From contig JAVLBA010000088.1 in NCBI GenBank assembly GCA_031581485.1, positions 1 through 8,301 of the forward strand: a stretch of 8,301 nt of DNA, read 5' to 3'. This DNA is from BM506 sp031581485 (GTDB lineage: Bacteria; Desulfobacterota; Desulfobulbia; Desulfobulbales; SURF-16). Below, in pieces: positions 1 through 6,141 of the stretch (position 1 is the first letter of the stretch; every line of letters begins with the position of its first letter). The position numbers and the translations under genes were made by a program. The notes beneath the pieces were generated by a model. It made no database searches. It was not told the origin of the DNA and saw only the letters and a list, made by a program, of their open reading frames with translations.

Positions 1-1
1 G

Positions 2-2011
2 GCCTATCTGGTGGAACAGGGTGTGGTGCCCGACTCCATCCTGCTCCTCACCTTTACCCGCAAGGCGGCCCAGGAGATGCTGAGCCGAGCTGCTCTGCTC
101 ATGGATGGTTCCTGTGGGGGGGTGATGGGCGGCACCTTTCATGGCATGGCCAATCTCCTTTTGCGCCGTTTCGGCCGCTACACCGGTTATCCCGCCAATT
201 TTACCATCCTTGACCGCTCTGATTCCGAAGGCATTATCAATCTCCTTAAATCCTCCCTGGGACTCAGCGGCGGCGGGCGGCGCTTCCCCTCCAAACGGGT
301 GATCATCAATATGATCAGTGGCGCGGTCAATAAGAATATCGATTTCAGCGACTACCTTGAAGAGCGCTATTTTCATCTGGTGGAGTTCAGCGCCGACATA
401 AACAGCATCCGTGAGCATTACGCCAATTTTAAGCGCGACCATGCGCTCATGGATTATGATGACCTGCTGGTCAATTTCCGCGATCTGCTGCGCGACCATC
501 CTGAGGCGCGCACCGAGATCTCCGACCGTTTCCATTATGTGATGGTGGACGAATACCAGGATACCAACCGTATTCAGGCCGAAATCGTCGCCCTGATCAG
601 CAGCAGTCATAAAAACGTCATGGTGGTGGGTGACGATGCCCAGTCCATCTACAGTTTCCGCGGTGCTGATTTCAAGAACATCATGGATTTTCCGGACCTT
701 TTTCCCGGCACCCGGGTTGTGCGGCTTGAGGAAAATTACCGTTCCGCTCAGCCCATCCTGGAGGCCACCAATGCCATTATCTCCCAGGCGGCCGAGAAAT
801 ATGCCAAGACCCTCTTTTCCAATATCCCGGGGGCGGATAAGCCCTATCTGTTCCGGGCCCGGGACGAGCAGGAGCAGGCCCGCTATGTTGTCGACAAGAT
901 CGAGACATTCCAGAGGGAAGGGGTACCCCTTGCCGAGATGGCCGTTCTTTTCCGCTCCGGTTTTCACTCCTACAAGCTGGAGCTGGCGCTGGCCAACCAC
1001 CAGATCCCCTTTGAGAAACGGGGCGGCATGAAGCTCACCGAGTCGGCCCATGTCAAGGATGTCATTTGCTATTTGCGGATTATCAGCAATCCGGCGGATC
1101 ATCTTTCCTGGAACAGGATCCTGCTGCAGATTGATAAAGTGGGGCCCAAAACCGCTGAGAAGATGCTGGCCGCTATCCGGGGGGCGGAGACCCCCCTGCA
1201 GGCCCTGGACGGCTATAAGGGCGGCAAGGTCTGGCAGCCCGGCCTGGATCGTCTGGTGAAGGCCCTGCACGGCCTGGCTCGGCTGGAGAGGCCCGGGGCC
1301 CAGCTTGAGCAGGTCCTTGACTATTACCGGCCGATTTTTGAGCGCATCTATCAGGACGATTACCCCAGTCGCAGCCGCGATCTTGATCAGCTTGGCGAGC
1401 TCTTGGCCGGCTATGACAACCTCCAGGATTTTATTGATGATACGGCCCTGGATCCTCCCCAGGAGGCAGCATTGCAAAATCCCGACGCTGATCGGCTGAT
1501 CCTCTCCACCGTCCACTCCGCCAAGGGTCTGGAGTGGAACAAGGTCTTTGTCCTTAATCTGGTGGAGGGGAAATTCCCCTCCGGCCAGGCCCAGCTCCCG
1601 GAAGAGAGGGAAGAAGAGCGCCGTCTTCTCTATGTGGCAGCCACCCGGGCCCGGGAACATCTCTTTTTCATCGCCCCCCGACTCACCGCCGGCCCGGACC
1701 GGATGCCCCAGACGGCCATGGTCAGCGAATTTATCTCTGCCCTGGCCCCTGAACTCCTGGCCGGGCCGGCCAGGCGACAACCATTGCCCCCCTGGCCGGA
1801 GTCTCCGGCCTTTACCGCCTCCACGGCCGGGAAACCATCCTCTGCATCGGCAGACATTGCTGAATGCACAACAGGCAGGCCTGTGCGCCATAGCTTTTTT
1901 GGTGAGGGCAAGGTGATCAAGGTGACTCTTCCCAAGACCGTGGAGGTCTTCTTTCCCCGCCATGGCCTCAAGAAATTACATCTTGATTATGCCAAGCTGG
2001 AAGTTTTATAA
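2..2011 (+). CDS. UvrD/PcrA/Rep-type superfamily 1 ATP-dependent DNA helicase, 5' end missing
   Basis: This is a 3'-5' DNA helicase of the UvrD/PcrA/Rep family, which uses ATP to unwind DNA during repair, replication restart and removal of protein roadblocks. The frame is already open at the first base, so the N-terminus with the Walker A loop lies outside the window; about 669 residues are visible. The motifs follow in order: Ia (LLLTFTRKAA, just after the start), Walker B/II (VMVDEYQDT, about 542-565), III (VVGDDAQSIYSFRG, about 623-664), IV (RLEENYRS), V (STVHSAKGLEWNKVF, about 1505-1550) and VI (ERRLLYVAATRAREH, about 1616-1660). The last 40 or so residues (VRHSFFGEGKVIKV onward) match the Tudor-like C-terminal domain of PcrA and UvrD, which contacts RNA polymerase in those proteins. 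That favours PcrA/UvrD over Rep, but I cannot separate the two. No RecB-type nuclease domain is present. The stop is TAA; the next gene starts 45 bases on. Confidence 0.95.
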   Translation, partial: AYLVEQGVVPDSILLLTFTRKAAQEMLSRAALLMDGSCGGVMGGTFHGMANLLLRRFGRYTGYPANFTILDRSDSEGIINLLKSSLGLSGGGRRFPSKRVIINMISGAVNKNIDFSDYLEERYFHLVEFSADINSIREHYANFKRDHALMDYDDLLVNFRDLLRDHPEARTEISDRFHYVMVDEYQDTNRIQAEIVALISSSHKNVMVVGDDAQSIYSFRGADFKNIMDFPDLFPGTRVVRLEENYRSAQPILEATNAIISQAAEKYAKTLFSNIPGADKPYLFRARDEQEQARYVVDKIETFQREGVPLAEMAVLFRSGFHSYKLELALANHQIPFEKRGGMKLTESAHVKDVICYLRIISNPADHLSWNRILLQIDKVGPKTAEKMLAAIRGAETPLQALDGYKGGKVWQPGLDRLVKALHGLARLERPGAQLEQVLDYYRPIFERIYQDDYPSRSRDLDQLGELLAGYDNLQDFIDDTALDPPQEAALQNPDADRLILSTVHSAKGLEWNKVFVLNLVEGKFPSGQAQLPEEREEERRLLYVAATRAREHLFFIAPRLTAGPDRMPQTAMVSEFISALAPELLAGPARRQPLPPWPESPAFTASTAGKPSSASADIAECTTGRPVRHSFFGEGKVIKVTLPKTVEVFFPRHGLKKLHLDYAKLEVL

Positions 2012-2056
2012 GGTAAAACCGTTCATGATTCCTATTTTTCAACCAGAGGTCAAGAG

Positions 2057-2227
2057 ATGAAGGAAGAGCAGAAGCATGTCCTGATCATCCTGGCGGTGGT
2101 ATTTTGTCTTGTGCTGGCCTATGTGCTCAGTGCCCTTTTTATGCAGCCCCAACCAAAGCAGACCGATAATGCTCGCCAGCCCGTAAACCGGCTGGAGTCC
2201 ATTCGCGAAGGCTTTCTGAAGAAGTAA
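2057..2227 (+). CDS. Small single-pass membrane protein, function unknown
   Basis: This is a 56-residue reading frame with an AGAGGT ribosome binding site 7 bases ahead of its ATG. It encodes a short charged N-terminus (MKEEQKH), one hydrophobic segment at about residues 8-29 (LIILAVVFCLVLAYVLSALF), then a polar tail rich in Pro, Gln and Arg/Lys, ending in GFLKK. The likely form is a single-span inner-membrane protein; an uncleaved signal anchor fits better than a cleaved signal, since no clear signal-peptidase site follows. It sits between the helicase and folC on the same strand, 45 bases after the helicase stop, so co-transcription is plausible. I do not recognise a family. It is short enough to be missed by gene callers, but the ribosome binding site, hydrophobic block and position support a real gene. 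Confidence 0.65.
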   Translation: MKEEQKHVLIILAVVFCLVLAYVLSALFMQPQPKQTDNARQPVNRLESIREGFLKK

Positions 2228-2329
2228 AGAGATGCCCTTTTCCCCTCCCTTATTGCCAAAAGAAATGAGCAGAACAGGAATGCCTATGTGGCGCAATGAT
2301 GCCCTCCGTGGTGGCGAGGTCTGTTTCTG

Positions 2330-3646
2330 ATGAATTATCAGGAGGCCTGGGCCTATCTGGACAATCTCCAGTTTTTCAAGATCAAGCTGGGCCTCGATTC
2401 CCTGGCCGGTTTTCTGGGTCAAGTGGGGGACCCCCAGGACACCCTCTCCTGTGTCCATGTGGCCGGCACCAACGGCAAGGGCTCGGTAGCCATGAACCTG
2501 CTCACCCTGCTCAAGGGGGGAGGGTATAAGGTGGGTCTCTATACCTCTCCTCATCTGAGTTCGGTCCGCGAGAGGTTCCGGATTAATGACGACTACATCT
2601 CCGAGGAGGAGTTCGCCGCCATTGCCACCCAGATCGCCGCTGTTCTGGGCGACCAGCAGATCACCTATTTTGAATTTGCCACGGCCCTGGCCTTCCTCTG
2701 GTTTGCCAGGCAGCAGGTGGACCTGGTCATCCTTGAGGTGGGGTTGGGAGGCCGCCTTGATGCCACAAATATTGTCCGGCCCCTGGTTTCGGTGATCACC
2801 AATGTCTCCATGGACCATGAGGCCTATCTGGGCACCACCCTGGCCCAGGTTGCCTTTGAAAAGGCGGGCATCATCAAGAAGGGTGTGCCGGTGGTGAGCG
2901 GGGTGGGTGCCGATGTCAGCCAAGAGGTGGTGGTGGCCCGCTGCGCCGAGCTGGGGGCGGAACTGCGGCTGCTGGGCCGCGAATTTCAACATGAAAATGA
3001 GGGAGAGGGGCAGTGGACCTATCAGGGGGTGGGGAGAAGGATGTCCGGCCTCAGATGTGGCATGCGGGGCGATTACCAGCGGGATAACGCCTCCCTGGCC
3101 CTTGCTGTTTGTGAACTCCTTGAGGATATGGGCTGGCCCCTGGCCGAGCAGGTGAGGCGCGATCAGATCGCCAAGGTCTCTTGGCCGGGACGGCTGGAAT
3201 ATTTCTCTCTTGACCAAAACGGCCACAGGCATACTGAAGGGGATCTTTCGCCCGGGGGCTGGCGCTATCTTCTTGATGGCGCCCATAATCCAGCGGGCAT
3301 GGAGAGCTTGTGTGCCAGCCTGGGCCAGGACTTTGCCTATCAGCGCCTGATATGTGTCTGGGCCGCCATGGCGGATAAGGATATTGCCACCTCCCTGGCC
3401 ACCATCTCTCCCTTCTGCGAGGTCCTGGTCTTCACCCGCCCGGAATCAGAGCGTTCTGCCACCCCGGAGCAACTGCGGGCCGCCCTGGGCCCTTTTGGGG
3501 GCGAGATCCATGTGGAGCTTGCCGTGGAGGACGCCCTGGAGAGGGCCCGGACCCTTGCTGGCGCCGAGGATCTCATCCTGGTGGCCGGTTCACTCTATCT
3601 GGTGGGGGCGGCCCGTCGCTCTCTTCTTGGGGAGCTGGTCGGATGA
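2330..3646 (+). CDS. folC: Bifunctional folylpolyglutamate synthase / dihydrofolate synthase
   Basis: FolC adds glutamate residues to folates using ATP and, in most bacteria, also joins dihydropteroate and glutamate to form dihydrofolate. It is a cytoplasmic Mur-ligase-type enzyme; its 438 residues are normal for the family. Visible signatures are the ATP-binding P-loop HVAGTNGKGS (residues 43-52), SPHLSSVRERFRIN (73-86), the LEVGLGGRLDATN block (135-147), TNVSMDHEAYLG (157-168) with FEKAGIIKKG (176-185), and the C-terminal domain motif LLDGAHNPAGM. The ATG at 2330 is the only reasonable start: an in-frame stop lies at 2297-2299, and GCGAGG stands about 10 bases upstream. The stop TGA overlaps the ATG of the next gene, so the HNH protein is probably translationally coupled. 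Whether it has both activities cannot be read directly; a separate FolA/FolP context is not in view. Confidence 0.97.
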   Translation: MNYQEAWAYLDNLQFFKIKLGLDSLAGFLGQVGDPQDTLSCVHVAGTNGKGSVAMNLLTLLKGGGYKVGLYTSPHLSSVRERFRINDDYISEEEFAAIATQIAAVLGDQQITYFEFATALAFLWFARQQVDLVILEVGLGGRLDATNIVRPLVSVITNVSMDHEAYLGTTLAQVAFEKAGIIKKGVPVVSGVGADVSQEVVVARCAELGAELRLLGREFQHENEGEGQWTYQGVGRRMSGLRCGMRGDYQRDNASLALAVCELLEDMGWPLAEQVRRDQIAKVSWPGRLEYFSLDQNGHRHTEGDLSPGGWRYLLDGAHNPAGMESLCASLGQDFAYQRLICVWAAMADKDIATSLATISPFCEVLVFTRPESERSATPEQLRAALGPFGGEIHVELAVEDALERARTLAGAEDLILVAGSLYLVGAARRSLLGELVG

Positions 3647-3957
3647 GTGAGGATTTCTATTTTGACGGGGTGGATGAAGGCCTTATCCGCCAGGAAAGAG
3701 ACAAGGCGCGCAAGCTGCGCAAAAGCGGCTGGTGGCAGAAGAGGATCGCCAGCGGCATCTGTTATTATTGCGGCAGGCAGTTCAAGCCCAAAGAGCTGAC
3801 CATGGACCACCTGACGCCCCTTGGCCGTGGAGGCACAAGCAACAAGGGCAACCTGGTTGCCTCCTGCAAAGAGTGCAATAATAAAAAGAAGAATCTGCTG
3901 CCCTATGAATGGGATGAGTATATGGAAACCATCCACAGTCAGAGCCGGAAAGAGTAA
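3643..3957 (+). CDS. Small HNH endonuclease domain protein
   Basis: This 104-residue protein is essentially one HNH nuclease module. It has a zinc-binding CxxC (C40, C43), the catalytic DH pair (D55, H56 in LTMDHLTPLGRGG), the central N70 of the HNH fold, and a second CxxC (C75, C78) in SCKECNNKKK. These are the residues of the ββα-metal nuclease family, so metal-dependent DNA or RNA cutting is expected. The N-terminal 35 residues are highly charged (RQERDKARKLRKSGWWQKR) and might bind nucleic acid. Its ATG overlaps the folC stop by four bases (ATGA), and GGGGAG lies 8 bases upstream. No toxin-antitoxin partner, phage gene or restriction gene is next to it. A housekeeping or RNA-directed role is as likely as defence; the substrate is unknown. 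Confidence 0.9.
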   Translation: MSEDFYFDGVDEGLIRQERDKARKLRKSGWWQKRIASGICYYCGRQFKPKELTMDHLTPLGRGGTSNKGNLVASCKECNNKKKNLLPYEWDEYMETIHSQSRKE

Positions 3958-4006
3958 GGGCCGTCCGGAGATTTCTTGATCGATTCAGCCCTTCATTCTT
4001 TTTTCC
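3956..4006 (+). terminator. Possible weak terminator at the folC-HNH / pfkA convergent junction
   Basis: AAGGGC at 3956-3961 and GCCCTT at 3988-3993 can pair across a long 26-base loop, and a T-rich run follows at about 3996-4004. The arrangement is right for ending the folC-HNH transcript, but the stem is short, the loop is long, and the right arm lies within the last codons of pfkA. No better hairpin is seen in this 27-base gap. Confidence 0.3.
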
Positions 4007-5112
4007 GTGGCCTCCATCTCGCCAGCTTCACCCATGCAGATGCCGATCTCCCGCGCTGTTCTTACCCGGTTGCCTTCTGCCGGCACCTGTTTTCTTTTCT
4101 TGATGGCCTCGGCCAGGGGCACCGAGGTCATGGTATCACCGGCCAGGGCCACCATCTGGTCAAACTTCCCTTCTTCTGCCAGGCGGACGGCCATGGCCCC
4201 GAAGCGCAGGGCCAGCAATCTGTCAAAGGTGGTTGGTGAACCACCGCGCTGCAGATGTCCCAAAACAAGGGAGCGGGTATCCTTGCCGGTGCGGATCCGG
4301 ATCTCGTTGGCGACCCACTCCCCGACACCGCCAAGAAGCTTTTCCGACCTGCCGATCTCACCATAGCCTTTATGAATGACTTCCTGGTCCCTGGCCCTGG
4401 CCCCTTCGGCCACCACCACAATGGCGTATTCCTTGCCGTACAGCTCGTTGTTGTCTAGTTTTTTACACACCTCGTCAATGTCAAAGGGGATCTCGGGAAT
4501 CAGGACAATGTCGGCACCGCCGGAAATCCCAGAGTTCATGGCTATCCAGCCGGAATCCCGGCCCATCACCTCCACCACCATGACCCGGTCGTGGGATTTG
4601 GCAGTGGAGTGCAGCTTGTCTATGGCCTCGGTGGCGGTGGAGACAGCCGTGTCAAAGCCAAAGGTGAGTTGAGTGGCCTCCAGGTCATTATCAATGGTCT
4701 TGGGGACGCCGATGACGGGCATGCCTTTTTCCGTGGCAAAACGATGGGCGATTTCCAGGCTGCCATCCCCCCCCACCGCGATATGACAGACAAACCCCAT
4801 CCGTTTGAAGTTTTTCATGATTCGATCGGAAACATCATGGAGTTCCGTTTCGCCGGCCAGATTTTCTATGGGCATGGCAAAGGGATTGCCTTTATTGGTG
4901 GAGCCGATAATGGTACCGCCGGTGGCGGTGATATCCGCCACCCTCTCGGGGGTGAGACGGACCAGCTCGTCAAGGTTGAGCAGGCCAAGATAACCGCTGC
5001 GGCTGCCATACACTTCCCAGCCCCGGGCATGGGAGGCCTTGACCACCGCATAGATAACAGCATTAAGCCCCGGGGCGTCACCGCCGCCCGTTGAAATCAC
5101 AATTTTCCGCAT
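3985..5112 (-). CDS. pfkA: 6-phosphofructokinase, group III type, probably ATP-dependent
   Basis: This enzyme phosphorylates fructose 6-phosphate to the 1,6-bisphosphate in glycolysis. Key blocks, counted from the chosen ATG: STGGGDAPGLNAV (7-19), GGDGS (114-118), PKTIDND (137-143) with the catalytic Asp141, MGRDSGWIAM (183-192), PEIPFD (206-211), and LQRGGSPT (287-294). Two positions report the phosphate donor. The Gly in GGDGS is usual for ATP enzymes (PPi enzymes have Asp), while the Lys in PKTIDND is common to PPi enzymes and group III ATP enzymes. The pair suggests an ATP-dependent group III enzyme. At 375 residues it is longer than the roughly 320-residue E. coli type. I chose the ATG at 5112 because homologues begin MxKI with the glycine loop at once. 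A TTG at 5142 is in frame but would add ten residues unlike the family; neither start has a good ribosome binding site. It has its own promoter (5185-5213). Confidence 0.95.
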   Translation of the reverse strand: MRKIVISTGGGDAPGLNAVIYAVVKASHARGWEVYGSRSGYLGLLNLDELVRLTPERVADITATGGTIIGSTNKGNPFAMPIENLAGETELHDVSDRIMKNFKRMGFVCHIAVGGDGSLEIAHRFATEKGMPVIGVPKTIDNDLEATQLTFGFDTAVSTATEAIDKLHSTAKSHDRVMVVEVMGRDSGWIAMNSGISGGADIVLIPEIPFDIDEVCKKLDNNELYGKEYAIVVVAEGARARDQEVIHKGYGEIGRSEKLLGGVGEWVANEIRIRTGKDTRSLVLGHLQRGGSPTTFDRLLALRFGAMAVRLAEEGKFDQMVALAGDTMTSVPLAEAIKKRKQVPAEGNRVRTAREIGICMGEAGEMEATEKRMKG

Positions 5113-5184
5113 AGGAAGCACCCGGTATGAAGCTGTACACAAAAGAGATAAGGTGAAAGGTAAGTGGGATCACTTTTTAACAAT

Positions 5185-5213
5185 AATATAAAAAAAGGGT
5201 GTTTGTCAGACAA
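5185..5213 (-). promoter_or_regulatory. Sigma70-type promoter of pfkA
   Basis: Read on the minus strand, TTGTCT (5213-5208) and TATATT (5190-5185) are separated by exactly 17 bases. This places the transcript start near 5178 and gives a leader of roughly 65 bases before the pfkA ATG. The -35 box lies inside the palindrome at 5201-5215. The call is made by eye from box match and spacing. Confidence 0.6.
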
Positions 5214-5249
5214 ACCTCAAATTTTTTTTTAAAAAAGGACACTCTTTTT
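5192..5249. repeat. Imperfect inverted repeat in the pfkA-hesB divergent gap
   Basis: AAAAAGGGTGT (5192-5202) pairs with ACACTCTTTTT (5239-5249) over 11 positions, with one G-T pair. Between the arms lie half of the operator-like palindrome and a run of ten T followed by six A. It is upstream of both genes, so it is not a gene-end terminator. It may be a DNA curvature or regulatory element, or may simply reflect low-complexity A/T sequence. Confidence 0.35.
5201..5215. promoter_or_regulatory. Operator-like perfect palindrome over the pfkA -35 box
   Basis: GTTTGTC-A-GACAAAC is a perfect 7+1+7 inverted repeat. As RNA the one-base centre could not form a loop, so a protein binding site on DNA is the better reading. 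It covers the -35 hexamer of the pfkA promoter, a position where a bound protein would repress pfkA. The regulator is unknown. The same bases can also take part in the wider inverted repeat at 5192-5249. Confidence 0.5.
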
Positions 5250-5321
5250 AGGCGGAGGCACCTCGCTGATATTATTTAAGTTCCCCCTTAAGTTTAAGGT
5301 AATTGTTAAAAGAGGGGTTGC

Positions 5322-5350
5322 TTCTGGTGACCAATGGTTTATTGTATAAT
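5322..5350 (+). promoter_or_regulatory. Probable promoter of the HesB-like selenoprotein gene
   Basis: TATAAT at 5345-5350 is a perfect -10 box; the hexamer 17 bases upstream, TTCTGG (5322-5327), is a poor -35 box. A TTGCTT slightly further upstream is too distant. Transcription would start near 5357 and give a leader of about 95 bases. The weak -35 suggests an activator or another control, but none is visible. Confidence 0.5.
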
Positions 5351-5452
5351 ATATCAGGTATGATAGACGGCTTAGGCAATGCAGCTTTCATTCTGGTACC
5401 AGTCGACGAAAATAATATGAACATACCATAAGGCAATTCATAGGAGGATTTC

Positions 5453-5791
5453 ATGCTAAAAATTACCGATAAGGCAATTGAGAATTTAAAGTCCTATCTG
5501 GAGCAGAACAGTATTGATTCTGCCATCCGGATAGCCATGATGCAGGGCGGTTGAGCTGGCCCTTCATTGGGATTGGCTCTGGATGAGCCAAAAGATGATG
5601 ATGAAGTTGTAGATCAGGAAGGACTCAAGTTTCTGGTGGAAAAAGGATTGCTGGGTACCTGTGGCGAGATCCTTGTTGATTTTGTTGAGGCTGGACCTCG
5701 TTCCGGTTTTTCCATTACCTCAAAGGTACCCCTGGCCAGTGGCGGCGGCGGTTGCAGCAGCGGCTCCTGCAGCAGTGGTTCCTGCGGTTAA
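5453..5791 (+). CDS. HesB/IscA-like selenoprotein (Sec at in-frame TGA, codon 34)
   Basis: Read through one TGA at 5552-5554, this frame encodes a 112-residue A-type Fe-S carrier-like protein. The ATG at 5453 has an ideal AGGAGG five bases upstream. N-terminus MLKITDKAIENLKSYLEQ and the IRIAMMQGG block lead straight to Sec34, then AGPSLGLALDEPK, an acidic stretch, ILVDFVEAGPRSGFSIT (73-89) and a Gly/Ser/Cys tail with Cys101, Cys106 and Cys111. Sec34 sits exactly where IscA/HesB proteins have their first cluster-binding Cys, after the GG pair, and both sides of the TGA fit one HesB fold. A family of HesB-like selenoproteins is known from anaerobic bacteria, including deltaproteobacteria. A SECIS-like hairpin follows the TGA. 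The likely role is binding or delivering Fe-S clusters or another redox function; in this selenoprotein branch the role is unproven. Standard calling would give a 33-residue stub or a 74-residue fragment from the ATG at 5567. It is monocistronic, ending at a strong terminator. Confidence 0.92.
5555..5595 (+). promoter_or_regulatory. Bacterial SECIS-like hairpin for Sec insertion
   Basis: After the TGA (5552-5554), TTGGCTC (5573-5579) and GAGCCAA (5585-5591) form a perfect 7-bp stem with a five-base loop TGGAT (5580-5584). The loop begins 25 bases after the TGA and has a G at its second position. Both fit the known bacterial SECIS pattern, in which SelB recognises an apical loop with an early G about 16-37 bases downstream. 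As usual for bacteria, the element lies inside the coding sequence and encodes the LALDEPK region. Confidence 0.8.
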
Positions 5792-5814
5792 GGAACCAGC
5801 CTTTTCTTGTGTCC

Positions 5815-5856
5815 ATAAAAAAACCCGGTCTGTTTTCAGACCGGGTTTTTTTTATG
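5815..5856. terminator. Strong bidirectional Rho-independent terminator
   Basis: CCCGGTCTG and CAGACCGGG (5824-5832 and 5837-5845) form a 9-bp GC-rich stem with a TTTT loop. It is flanked by seven A on the left (5817-5823) and eight T on the right (5846-5853), so it can end transcription in both directions. On the plus strand it ends the HesB-like gene 25 bases after its stop. On the minus strand it would end the zinc-ribbon frame, whose TAA (5854-5852) lies in the A/T flank. Confidence 0.93.
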
Positions 5857-6073
5857 GCACCTGCTTTTTTACCCATTCACCACAGAGGGCATCCTGCCAC
5901 TCTTCGATCTGCTCGCGGTAGAGCTTGGCGTCCGCCTCCATCCCGCACGACCTGCAGGTAACCGTGGCCTTTGCTCAACGCCCCTTCAGGGTTGCCTTTC
6001 CTCCTCCACAGAAGAGGCAGCGCAGGGAGTCGTCGAGGCTGGGCGTTGTCTGCTCTTTGAAGGGAGTGGTCAT
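5852..6073 (-). CDS. Lar-like zinc-ribbon protein with one in-frame TGA: candidate selenoprotein or nonsense-broken gene
   Basis: From the ATG at 6073 to the TAA at 5852 this frame has 74 codons and only one interruption, a TGA at codon 33 (5977-5975). Before it stands a CxxC knuckle (C19, C22 in RCLFCGGGKATLKGR). After it stands a second knuckle (C40, C43 in AKATVTCRSCGMEA), then LYREQIEEWQDALCGEW. The two halves join without a frame change into one zinc ribbon like those of Lar-type small proteins (CPFCGG, then VxCxxCG, then a helix ending in W). GC-rich third codon positions continue on both sides of the TGA. A small hairpin 18 bases downstream (loop TGCA, 5956-5953) could be a weak SECIS. 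Against a live gene: no ribosome binding site is visible, the tRNA-His terminator lies about 20 bases upstream with no promoter between, and residue 33 is not a zinc ligand. A pseudogene is a serious alternative. Confidence 0.5.
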
Positions 6074-6094
6074 CACCGGCCAAGGGCTGAAGTG

Positions 6095-6130
6095 AAAAAA
6101 AAAGGGATTCAGAAAAACCTGAATCCCTTT
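6095..6130 (-). terminator. Rho-independent terminator of tRNA-His
   Basis: On the minus strand, GGGATTCAG (6127-6119 side) and CTGAATCCC (6112-6104) form a 9-bp stem that can be extended by A-T pairs. A run of nine T follows (complement of the A run at 6095-6103). It lies 12 bases beyond the encoded CCA end of the tRNA, so it ends that transcript. Confidence 0.85.
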
Positions 6131-6141
6131 TGATATGTATA

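Noticed and set aside
2039..3286. Long open frame of 415 codons on the minus strand, opposite folC
   Set aside because: It is fully antisense to the small membrane gene and folC, whose motifs are clear. Its translation is rich in Gly, His, Pro and Gln with no domain, so it is a composition effect.
5272..5454. Minus-strand 60-codon frame antisense to the HesB-like leader
   Set aside because: It lies across a good plus-strand promoter, has no homology I can see, and no ribosome binding site supports it.
5567..5791. A 74-residue protein starting at the ATG inside the HesB-like gene
   Set aside because: This start would remove the N-terminal strand and the key cluster-ligand site. The ribosome binding site is at 5441-5447, upstream of 5453, so it is the 3' part of the selenoprotein.
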